From contig VTPC01000965.1 in the NCBI GenBank assembly GCA_011009095.1, forward strand, positions 208,239-272,238: a stretch of DNA of 64,000 bases, given 5' to 3'. Made by a program: the position numbers and the translations under genes. The notes under the pieces were generated by a model. That model was not told the DNA's origin. It did no database searches and was given only the letters and a program-made list of their open reading frames with translations. How positions within the stretch are numbered: the stretch's first letter is position 1; each line of letters opens with the position of its first letter. Source of the DNA: Ignelater luminosus (lineage: Eukaryota > Arthropoda > Insecta > Coleoptera > Elateridae). Shown here piece by piece: positions 13,271-25,600 of this stretch.

Positions 13271-14640
13271 TCTGCTTTGCTATCTATATCTTTTGCTAAT
13301 CGCCATCAATTAGTTCTGTCAATATTTGTTGCAGTTAAATTTGGATTGAGCGCGTTTTCATCGTAGAGAATGCTCCACCGTTTGGTACTACATTCTCTAC
13401 TATGCTCGCGTCATGTCTTTTGCCAAAATAAGAATAAACTTGCCAGATAATACTAATATGGTTCTTTCCACGAGCTCCAGCAGCCGCAGACCAATAATGG
13501 ATCGTGCCCGTCGCTATTCTCTCTGATTGATCTCACGTCCCTACCTACCTGGTCGAGCAGTGCACCTCGATCTGCGCCGAATTATTTTACTATCCGAACA
13601 TCTCAGCTGTTCATCCTCTCTCCTCTCCTTCCCGTTGAGATCCTTCGGTAATCGGAATGGTTTAAAATGTACCACCTTCTTCTGTCATTTGTTCTGTACA
13701 TTGTCCCTATGATACTTGTCCGTTTCCTTCCTGAGCGCCCCCCATCCCAGCGCCCCAAAGCCAGCCGACTCCTCCCCCGATTGGGCCTCCTCCTGTCCCA
13801 ACCTCAGGTACCCGGTCACTCTCCTTCGACACTTCTGGCCTGTAGGCCGCCAGCTGACCCAAGCGGTTGGGGATACCGCTTCGTCAGCATACCGAGCTTA
13901 ACCTTACGAAGCCGGCAACGAGACGTATCTACATGGATGGGTTCCGATATTTGCCAGGCAGGGCAGTTGGACTCTCATCCGGCCAAAAGTCCGTATCCAT
14001 AGAAGCCATGACAGCTTTCTTACTCAGGTAAGGTGGCTGAACAGGCGGTCCGTGGCGAACTGGAGAGCCGGATACCGGTTTGTAGGAAGAAGGGGACGTG
14101 GCCAACGCGGTAGGGACCGATCAACGAGCCCGAGCCGCGGACAAGAGCCACTTCCTGCCAATTACGAGTACTATAGTTCACTAGGCACTTTCAACCTATC
14201 AACCTAATTTGCGAACCCACCATTCTCCTACCCTACTTAGCTCGCCCGCTTCTTCTATGTTTCTGGGCCATTTGTATCCCACCACTATTGTTCCAATCCG
14301 CACCTAAACATTACGTGTTACACATTATCCTTGCCTTCGCCGCAGTCGCATCCAGTTTCGTCTAGCTCTGTTTTACCTATCTAGGTAGGCTTTAAATTTC
14401 CCCGTGTCCCATAAACAGCTGCATGACCTTTTTATCTAGTTCCCCTATTTTTGCCTTGATCCCGTTATCTTGAATTAGTTTTGCCGTCAGCCTACCTGTG
14501 GTTGCGCGTCTCCACCTATCGTCCCATAGCCGGATCAAATATTTGTTGCAGTCGCTTTTATACTATCCTTTCATTACATGCGTATCCTATCCTGAGGTCT
14601 CGTTCTATCTGATTCTAACGTGAAGACCTTCTATGACTCA
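13271..14640 (-). mobile_element. GC-rich 3' end of a Jockey/R1-like LINE
   Basis: On the minus strand about 14300-14560 reads LIRLWDDRWRRATTGRLTAK, continues IGELDKKVMQLFMGHG, and is followed by decayed Cys-containing sequence. This matches the conserved tail of Jockey/R1-type LINE ORF2 (W..W..TTGR.T, then QLLTGHG.F..YL, then the Cys cluster and 'HV.F.C'). On that strand the 3' flank (about 13530-14140) is markedly GC-rich compared with the window and probably belongs to the same insertion. Stops and frame changes show it is dead. A 10-bp stem hairpin (gtagagaatg / cattctctac) sits at about 13363-13401. Confidence 0.6.
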
Positions 14641-16479
14641 TCATTTTGGCAAATCCAAGATGTGTCAGTGACCTCAAATTTCATTACTACATAGTGAGCT
14701 AATTACATTCCTCAGAAATTCTTTCACCAGCTGATTTCCGATTAATTATATTAGAAAGAAGAAATTATATTTGCCTTCAAAACTGTTCGTTCAGCCCTTT
14801 TTTGTTTTTCCTATTTTTCTCTGCACTGCATTATTAAAGATATTTACTGATAATTCACAGATTCTCCAGTATGTTGTGATGATATTATTAAAGTAGGAGG
14901 CATCTTTTGATGATGGTGTTGGTGGTGGTGGTGGCTGTGTTCTTCTTATAACCTTCTTGTTGTTAAAAAGGTATAACTTCGTAGGAGTTTATTTGAAAAG
15001 TTCTTCCACTAAATTGATCTGTTTTATCACTTGCAATATTTGAATATTTGTTGGGTCCTATTCCATATGATACTTCACGGTTTATTTTATTTTGGGTTTT
15101 AATTTCTATGACTTTACATTTAAGGTAGTTTTACTACATATTCCGAGCACATTAAATTTGTTGTTTTTTTCCATGCGTAAGAGCAGATCAGTAAGTTGAA
15201 ATTTGACCAAAACAACACAGTTAATGATAGCAAACACTCTCTTATCTTTAAACTGAAAAAGAAACCATAAAAAAGTCTGAAAATCAAAAACTGTCTAACA
15301 AGATCGAGAGCTTATAGCTGAAAGAAATAAAATGATTTTTTAAAAGTGACTTGAAGAAATAAATGGAGATATACTATTGAGATGAAGAAGAAAAAATTGA
15401 GAAGACAAAATTGGTGAAAAGCTCTAATATTAAAATTCATCACTAAAACTTAATTTCAATGATAAAAGTTTCATTGCAAACTTCGAGTTACCTCTCGAAA
15501 ACGTTTCTTGTTTTTTGTAATACTACTTATAAGAAACAATTTACGATCGCTTATTTTTATGAATGATAGCATGACGTCAATCCAGACGTATTTTTTGTTG
15601 CCTGTTTTATACTCAACAGCACGCAAATCGAAATGCTTTAATCCGGACCTGCCACTGTGTTTTAATTCTTGAACGTCTACGTATCCATTCTTTCCAGCCG
15701 TCAGATAAAAATTCAAAACAAGCCTCGCCATTCTTCTTATTATTTTTATTTATAATTATTTGTGGTCGTTCTTTTGTAATGTATGGAGAGATACATGTCT
15801 GCAGTATTTGCAATTATCATCGATTCATTGTTTTACTACCTTTTTATCTGAGATTAAAATTCAATGCGAGCAAGGTGAGTAAGATTCAAGTCACGCGATG
15901 ATTCTACCATTGGGGGATTGATCTTGAAACAAGAACTAAACAAATCTTTTTAGCGGTCGCGTCCTCACAAGGCCTCTTTAATGTCATTTCAAGGACGATG
16001 CCCACGCTAACACGACCTAACTCTTCAATATCCATTAAAAATATCATCGGTTTATAGAAACAGGTTTTTTTTGTAGACTTGAAACTTCGAAACGTACACC
16101 TTGATGATTAGTCAGAAAATTATTTTAAATGGAGATGAGTTAACTTTTTAGTTCTTTCACGCATTATGGTTTTAAGTGAACAAATTATCGATATCAGGAT
16201 TTATTTATTAAATGACGCAAATCGCTAATTAGGTAGTATTAGTTATATCAGGTTGGTATGATTACATATTTTCCGTTACAGTCTTATTCCGCGGAAAACT
16301 AATTAAAAACTAACAAATTGATAAATTATCAAAGCTCTTATTACATAAAACGTTTAAATGAAACTTGTCAGTGTTCTCTTTAAATAAACCACTTCAACTC
16401 AGTAAAGGACAAAATAATCTACTAGCATCACTTCAGTTATTTAACAGTGACTAATTCGTATTATTCTTTTTTATTACAG
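14641..16479. other. Stretch upstream of first visible Cobl exon
   Basis: No gene is recognised. The first visible Cobl exon begins with a splice acceptor, so this is most likely Cobl intron. A minus-strand frame at 15471-15731 is open for 86 codons without a recognisable motif. A GGT/GGTGGT-rich run lies near 14916-14937. Confidence 0.45.
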
Positions 16480-16608
16480 ATCACTCGGTGACAGTCCGGC
16501 AATGATGCAAATAACCGAGGACACTCCACCGGACATGTTGGCCGGGGCAATGGACCTCACAGTCCATCTGCCCACAGGCCGAACGGTCAAAATGTCTGTG
16601 GAAAGAAG
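16480..16608 (+). CDS. cobl: Cobl exon 1 (first visible)
   Basis: The acceptor 'ttattacag' precedes 16480 and the donor 'aag|gtaaaa' follows 16608. The frame reads SLGDSPAMMQITEDTPPDML, then AMDLTVHLPTGRTVKMSVER, the start of the ubiquitin-like region. ATG codons lie at 16502 and 16505. The frame is open back to the acceptor, so translation may begin in an exon outside the window. It ends in phase 2 (AG|T gives Ser with exon 2). Confidence 0.85.
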
Positions 16609-19600
16609 GTAAAAAACTTTTTTTTACTCCAAACACACATTTACCGTGTCCAATAAATTTGATTACAATTCGCATGTGAAAAACTGACTAATATAAATTA
16701 CACTAGACATTACAATCTTCTAAGGAAGAACCGTTTTAAAACTGTGCACCCGTGGCAGCACGAAACAATCTTCTCTAATCAAATTACCTTTTAATGCTAG
16801 CGTGAAAAATCTAAAACCACTTATATTCCCACGAGCGTTTTTGTTTCGATTTAAATTTGTCTTTAAAACGTTTCAGTACGCCGATGATGGATCTTTTGGT
16901 ACAAATAACAACGGCTCATCATTTACAACATTCTGGTCATATACTTCAAGCTTTGGAAATGGCACCGTCGTCAGGGCACACGGATAAAATTTTACCGTAC
17001 AAACCAAATACGCCTATAGGAGCTTTGGATACGCAACACGTCAAAGTTATACCTAAAAATAGGTCCATTCCGATACTCAAAAATGTATCGGTAGGGCACC
17101 AACCGTTTGAAAGTACCTTTAGACTGCAGGTTCACTTACCTAGAAATCAACTCTATGTCATTCGAGTGAGCCAAAATGTTTACCTGGGAGATATCATGAA
17201 GAAAGTTTGTGAAGAGAAAAATTTAGATTCTGTGAAGTACGAATTTAGACATCCAGGTAAGTGTACTTTTAATTTCGATCAAGATTTTACCTTGAAATAA
17301 TTGACTGCTTTAATAATTTAGAATTTTAATTTGAGAAATCAAATTGTTATCAGAGATTGTTTGTATTGTAAACCAGATAATAAAACAAAAGAATTTTGTT
17401 ATCACATATTTCCTGCTCTCTTTACGTTATCTTTTAGTCTTAGTTAGATTCTGAGAGTGTGTGTAATACATACCTGTGTATGTAAACGAAAATATGCATA
17501 TTTGTTGGTTATTTAAAAATGTGTTCTATTTGAAAATTCGTGTGTAAAATACCTACAAATGTAGGTTTAATTCATGCTTAAGCAGTGAAAAATAAATATT
17601 TATAAAAATAGAATCTATTAGTACATGACTTAATTTAATACGTGCTACCTGTACAGTAAATAGACGTAAAAACTAATATTTGGTAACTTTTTATAATACT
17701 TACCGCTTGTTTATTTAGAACAGTTTTAGTTTGTAACTCTCACGTTCTAAACACTTTTAATTTAAAATTGCAATATGGCTTAATATCTTTACTATTCCAG
17801 GTAATTTGGATGAGGTATTGGATCCAAAGTTAACATTAAGCGATTATCAGATTACCGAAGTTTATATTGTATCGAAAGGTACTGTAGGATTAGCGCAAGC
17901 GTTTTCCTCGAGTGATATCATGGCTCTACGCAAAGAAGAAGAACGAAAACAACTGCAAGCGAGAACAGGTGGAGGTGTATTTAGTTTAATATTTAAACGA
18001 GGGAAAACGGTAGGACACAAGGTATCTAATATTCATTACGATAATAACACTGCATTTTTTTAGAGTATGGGATCAGGATCACTTTCCAGCGAGAATCGTT
18101 CAATCTCTCCTAGTCATAGCGACGATTCGCGCTCGGTAACACCTCCTGCTATCCAACAGCAAATTCTTCCCCCAATCACTCAAGAACCTCAACCTCCCGT
18201 TGAAAAGCCAAAACCGCCACAGAGGAAACGACGCCCGGCACCAAAACCACCTCAGCATACGGACAATCGGAAAGATTCCACGGATAAACCACCGAGTCAA
18301 ATAAGCGGAATTTCGGATTCTAACACGTCAGACATCCAACAAAAAAAGATTGATAACGGCTTAACGATTTGTCACTCTAGGAACAGCAGTGATAGTTCCG
18401 GATACCATGAACCGTCTGTGCTCAGTGATAATTGCAATACTTCACTTCCGAGGAGGCCAAAATCAACGGTTATTAATGAGGTTGTTAATGAGGAAGCGCA
18501 ATCGGGAGAAAATAGTAGATCTAATGGGAATTTATCGAAAATGGCAAATTTCTCCAAATCTACTACCAGTATAACAAGTAAGTTGATGTAGTCATTTAGA
18601 TTATAATTACTTGCAAAGTGAAACTTTAATTGAAGTGTTAATTTATCAAAATGTCTCCTTCTTGTGTTTTTTATCAGTTTTGATAAATACTAATACAAAC
18701 TACTTTACTCCTAATGTGTAAGATAGTAAGACTGTTTCATATTTGCAATTAATTTTAGAGTGAATAGGACGATTTTATTTTTAAGTTAAATATAGCCTTG
18801 CACTTGTTTATGTGTCTTGGTAACAATCGCAGATAATTATTGTCAAATTTAGAAATAATATGATAATTGAATTAATTAGAAACCAATTACTCGTGAAAAT
18901 CTGTAACTCTTAACAATAACATTTTACAAACTGAAATTGCATCACCACACGAAGGCCCCTAAGAAAGTCTGCCATGAGCACCAAATAAATGGCTTGACAT
19001 AATTCGCTATTTCGAACCAATAATCTGTTGTTTACTTAGTGTCTACAAGATAAACTTTTCATTGTTGTTTCCAGAACATTCAGACATTTAATAATATTAT
19101 GAAAACCCATAGTTCCTAAATTCGATTTGCAACTTTGCAGTTTTGTGGATTCTAGACATACTTCTTGTAATAATTAGCGTAGTGGCACAAATTATTTAAA
19201 GATTCTTTTTGCATTTCGAACTAAAAATATATTGGCTATTTAGTGTCTTCGAGAGTTTAGTCTTGCACACGCAGCTATTGCAACTGATTCTTCAATCTGG
19301 ACCTAAACCGCCTCGTTCTATTCATAACATTATGAACAAGGCCGTAACAGCGCCCTTTTAATAAATTCCCAAATACATAAACACAAACATTTTTGAACCT
19401 TTTATCACACTGAATTGTTTGCAGTTAATAAAGTATGCGTTTAAGATAAAAATGTAAATAGTAGAACTCGAATTTTTATCTACAGTACTGTGGAAATTAG
19501 TTGAGACAAACGGCAAAATTATAGACAATGAACATTTATTTATGTCTTTTACATTTTATTAAGAAATGTTATTTAATTCGCTTTAATTACTTCGTTCACC

Positions 19601-22600
19601 TCCTTAACCATTGAATCAATGAGTTTCCTTCTTCTATGGAGATCAAGTCGGGTCAATTCTCAATAAACTTTTACCTTAACAGGTGTATCGGTAGACTTTC
19701 CAATCATCAGTCTTCTCTACTTTAACTCATTTCAGATCGAACCATGTAGAAATTGTGGGTCCGAAATGGAAACCATACCCAGTAAGTTTAAGTGCTAAAA
19801 GGCGATGATAAAGACAAAGAACCTCTACTTGTCCATCGATCGACAAAGAAACTAATTACCGACAAGATCAACTTAAAAAAGAGGGCGCTAGATGAAGTTA
19901 TGAAAACCTTTAAGATTAAAATGGCAAAGGTCATTATGAAACATACGAGGGGTGTCCGATATTAGGTACAGATGGCTGTTATACAAACTGAAATTGCATA
20001 ACTAGACACATTCATGCGTGCAGTAGTAGAGTCTGGAGCGTTATTTTGTTCAAGGCTCAATTTAGCTTCCGAGAAACAAACAAACATGGCGTGTATAATC
20101 GTAGGGTATTCGAAGTGTGAGGTCTCTGGAGTTATCAGATTTTTGCAAGCCGAAGGAGTTAATCAGAGCGAAATTCATCGCAGATTACAGGGAGCTCATG
20201 CGGAGCTGAATGATGATGCCGAGAAGAAAAGAGGCAGACCTTGAACCTCACACACAAATTGCTGCAGTGACTGGCATTGCTAAGAGTTGTGTTCATGAAA
20301 TCATATGCGACCTAAACTTCCGCAACTTGACAAGCAGCAGTACCGTGAAGGGATGTTCAAAATAGTGTCACGCTGCGATAAATGTCTCAATTTTTTGTGC
20401 AATGTATCAAATATTTTGTTTAAACATAAATGTTAGTGTAATTTTGGCTTGTATCTTTAATATCGGAACCACTCGTATATTGGAATTTGGAAATTCCAAG
20501 AATAATCATACAAGTTTAATTACAATATAATAGGAACAAACTCCCAATCTGAAATAAATGTTTTATAAAGTACAAATAGTTTTACAACCAACAAGGGTTT
20601 TTCGATGCAACAAGAGAAGGCATCAGTGATGCCAGATTAGAATCCTGCACGGGCCGAAATTTTCAGACCCGACTCGACTGAGGTCAAACTTGACGCGGTC
20701 CGAAAAGATCCAGTAACTTCTTGACCGTTCCGACAGGCCCGACAGACTCGTATGGTCCGACAGGGACAGGCCTGAGAGATCCAAACGGATCAACATACCG
20801 GAAAAGCCCGAACGGCCAACAAGTCCAAAAGACTCAACAGATCCGTTTGGCCCGACAGGTCCGAGACATCTGAATGGTCCGATAGACCCGAAGGACTGAA
20901 AAGTCCAAAAGGCCCGACGGCATGAGAGGCCCGAATGGACTGACAGACCGGAGAAGCCCGAAGGAACAAGAAGTTCAAAAAGCCCAACAGATCCCGAAGG
21001 GCCAGGAAGTTCGAAAGGCCCAACAGATCTGTATGGCCTGACAGGCCCGAGAGATCTAAACGGCCCGAAGGGTCGAGAAGTTCAAAAGGACCAACAGACT
21101 TTAGAAGCCCAAAGGGCTGAGAAGTCGAAAAGGCTCTACAGTTCGACAAGAACGAATTCGACGTAGGCCGGAAAAGCCCGATAAATTTTTAAGCTGAAGC
21201 CCGACTCGACCCAAACCTGAGCTTCGACCTGGGCCGCGTAAAGGTGCAACTAGAAAACCCGTCCCGTGCAGGCCTCTATGTCAGATATCACATTTTTATA
21301 AATAAAGAAGTAAGTATTGACTACTGACCCACCAAACATTTGAGAAGGTAGTTTTGATAATGTAAGTACCATAATGAATCACAAAGAAATCGTTACAATG
21401 TAACAACGCAGCCGCTGCTCGAAATTTACTAATTTCTGCATCTGGAGGTTAACTTAGTAGAGTAGAGGTGGATGAATGACGTGTTTATTCTATTATTTGC
21501 TAAATCTAGTTTGACAACTTTTGTGTTAATTAATCCCTAAAAAGAAATCTGATTGATAGAGCTATTCTAATCTAAGTGAATTGTGTCGTTGCCAAACATT
21601 TTGGGAAACTTGCCTTGGGAGAACCAGCCTTACTCAGATGTATTATGCAAGGTATGAGTAAAATCCAGATATATTTACTTATAAAAACCATCCTACGGGT
21701 ACCTAGAATTCACGGCAAAATCCGCGGAACACAGCGGTGATTACGGACCTGATTATGAAAATCCATAATTACTCAATTTACAACTTTACAATTTGTGAAT
21801 TCTACATAGACGCACTTCCACGGATTATCTAAAGATTCTTCTGTGTTTTAAATGGCATAACATAAGTTGTAATTTCAGACTAGTAATCTGTTGTTTATTT
21901 AATGTGTACCAGTGTTTAGAGTAGATTCCCAACGTTTTTACCACAATTTCCAGACATTTAACAACATTATGAAGATGCATATCTGTAAAAGGCCTTAAGT
22001 GCAATTTGGAACTTTACAAGTTTGTTTACCACATGAAGAAATTCTTCCATAGACGCCAAATATCTTAGCGCCGACCCTAAGGATTACAAAGTTTTTGAAT
22101 TTCAATCAGATAACAGTGTTCTCACATAAAAAGATATAATAATTATGATTGTAATTGGTTATTTATAAATTCCAATTAAACAGGATGCATTTAAAGAAGA
22201 GAAATTTTAGAACAGATTTCACTCTTTAGATAGCTCGCAATTCAATCAACTGTGATGTCAAAGAAAATTTATTATGGAATAGTGAAAATGCATAATAATG
22301 AAGAGGACCCTCTTGTCTTAATGTTTGCTTCTTTGTTCTTTAAATTCCTGCAATCTAAGGTACTAACCATAAGAATATTAATTTTACGTTGAATTCTATC
22401 ATTTAACTATCTACTGTTGATAAGTACAATTTTTAATCTTGAGATAATCTTACAAAAAATAATCTAGAACAGTAAGATTTATTGATCTTGAAGGTTGGGG
22501 GGTACCATGAAACCTGAAAGTGACTTGTTGAGAAATTGCATACTACTGCATATTAATTGATTCTCTTGATGATGAACTCATCTATTTCAAATTCAAATTT

Positions 22601-25600
22601 TGCAAAAGGAACTTGCTGTTAGAGAAGTTAGTAGGTTTTGTAGCTGAGTACTACATTACAGACTCAGAGATTTCATTCCATTATTATTTTACTCTTGATA
22701 TACCAGACAAATCATAATTAAAAACCAAAAGTTTTTAGGTAGAGATACAGTGCTTTTTATAAATGATTGGTTTTTAAGCAAATAAGAATTTAATTAAACA
22801 TTATCATGATTTTATTATTTAAATTACATTCTTGTGTTTACAGGTCGCAAGAAGAAAGCAGCACCCCCGCCCCCTCCAGTATTAAAATCCGAACCCGCAA
22901 TAGCAAACCCTGAGAAAGCTAGTCCTGTAGTTGCTAGTCCCCCTGTAAAAAGTGAAGGTAAGAACATAACATCACCTCATAGTTACATACCTTTACTGAA
23001 TGCTGAATATAAAAAATACATGCAAGAACTTAAAAAATCTACCCAAAATATAAGTTGCAATGTTCATGATGATGTGACTGTGAATATTTTAGTTACAGAC
23101 CGCAATGAAACAAAATCTGAAACGCCTGTAAATGAAAATATACCTGCAAATGGTTCCAGCAACAACCAAATAAAAAGTAAGCTAGATTATTTCAATCATT
23201 TAAATGAGAAAGTTCATGATATAAATGAGTGCATGCTAATAAAAAATCTAAATCAAGTCAAATCAAAAATTAATTTTAATGCAACGCTATCAGGTGTAAA
23301 CAATGATAACAAAATTAGTTCATTTGTCAAAAGTGATAAATTGCAAGATGATTTTAAGTTTCGTGAAACGGATTCCAAAATGATTAACTATATCAAACAA
23401 AATCTTTTTGATAGTAGTCATGCGAATGATAAATCATTTACTTCTAAAGAGTTAAACTGTCAGGAGCAATTTAAGCAATCTGTTTGCTATATTGGTAAGG
23501 ATGATAGGTCAACATCTTTAAGTGAATCAAATCAATCAAAGGATGTAATAAAAATGCAAAATGATTCTGTTAAAGAAATTAGTAATGTTAAGACTGATAA
23601 TTCGAAAAGTATGAGTTTGTCAACCCCATTTGAAAAGTTAGACAGTTTAGAATATACTAAAAATAAAGAAAAGAACATCAAATTGTATAACAGACCAAAA
23701 ATTACTCCCTCTGATTTAATGACTAGTAAGGTTTTAAATAAAAGATTTAGAGTGTTCACACCTCCACCACCTGTTATCGTTGCTAATAAATTCAAGAGTG
23801 ATAATGAAAGTTTCAATGATTTTATATTAAATGTAGATTTATTTTTTGGCAGTCGAATGGGTGAATTTGTTTAGAAAACTATTTGTGTTTTATTGTTCCT
23901 ATAGGAGGGTAAGGTTAATAATGGTAAATTTTTAGCTGTAGCTTTAATGTTCCTCTCTATATAAGACATTGACATTATTAACTGTTACCCGATACTGAGT
24001 GTTTTATTATTTAATTTCATATTATAATATAAGACTGTGTGGGTGATAATCAAATATAGTCAATGTACGTAGTGTCAGAGTCAAAGCATTCTCGAATTGT
24101 TAAAAAACTATTTATTAGCCATATATCAAAATTCCAATATTGTCAGTTTAAAGATTTGTTATCTTTAAGTGTTTTACAAATTTCTTTGAAACATCCTATT
24201 TGGTTAATTGATTTTAATCGGAAATAGCAACCAAGCAATAAATTTCGAAGGTTACTCACTACTTTAACATTTAAATTGAAGACCAAAGTGGTGATAAGCC
24301 TTTGAAATTTTTCAGTGTTTCTAATATTTTGACTAGGTATCATAATGGAAAGCTATAAATGTTTAGGTATCTTCCAATTAAAGACTATCGAGTAGTCAAG
24401 TCGAGCCTTAGATTGTGCAAAGTTTTATTACAACCTTAAAAAGTCTAATTTCAAATATAAACAATTTAAAATATTTTGACTCTGATAGTACATGTACATA
24501 AAGGTTTGGGAAAGATAATAAATTAGAATCTCTTAATTATTTAAATAAATTAATAATTCGTATAATTAATTCAGAGCTTTAATTATTAAATTAATTCAAG
24601 ATAAGAAAATATGCTCAAGTCAAAAATTGTTTTATGGAGTTTTATTATTGTAAAACTCCGTAAAACTATATTGCAATACTTGCATAATTATGAAATTGTC
24701 TTTAGTTGATGCAGCATTACGACTCTGAATTAATTATTTGAAGGGTATAGTAATACATCACTCCTTATTTTAATAAATCACTCATTCATTCACAAAAGAG
24801 TTGGCTTCTAAGCCTAGACAGCTTCTTCACAATTTGCTACTTATTGTAATTTAGAAAATAAAATATTAACAATCACCGCATTTAATTATGCCATAATGCT
24901 GCAACTTAGACTAATAATATCTGTGCTGTCTTGTTGTATCTGTTCTAAACTCTAATAATACAATACTGCTAATAATAGTAGTACTTCATTTTTAATTTCA
25001 TAACTAATATGCTAATATTTTGCATGCTAGCATCTCCTAAACCTCCTCCAAGGAATAAGGTAGCAAGCGAGCACCCTAAACCTACACCTAGAGTAAAACC
25101 TGTAGTTGTAGACAACCCCATTCCACAGGCTCGTAGACCCGTAAGACATACTAAAGAAGATCCTCAACTGGATATTCAAGATGATGAAAGTGTTACTAAC
25201 CAAGAACTTACTAAAATTAATAATAATAATAATCAAGCTGCCACAATCAGCACTACTAATGAAGCACTAATGGAACAAATGGAAACGAAAATGGATGAAA
25301 ATGAAATAGTAAATAGTGTTACTTCTGCTTTAATTGAAGTGTACAAATCTTCTGATACGCTGGTGCTTGATAATAATGATTTAGATGTAACAAATGAAAA
25401 GTCTGCAGTTTCGTGCAATTCTTCAGATATTTTAGAAGACAAAAAACCACCAGAAGTAATCGCTGTTATTCCAAAGAAAAGTGAAAGCCTTACCAGTTTA
25501 TCTAGTCACAATTCCTCATTTGATACAATTGGCAGAAAGCGAGGCTTCAATATTGGTACTTCTTTATTATCCATGAATGACAATGAAGAGACTCGTAGTG

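Noticed and set aside
20790-21149. 119-codon minus-strand frame rich in Leu/Ser/Asp
   Set aside because: It lies wholly inside a minisatellite and is the repeat read as protein.
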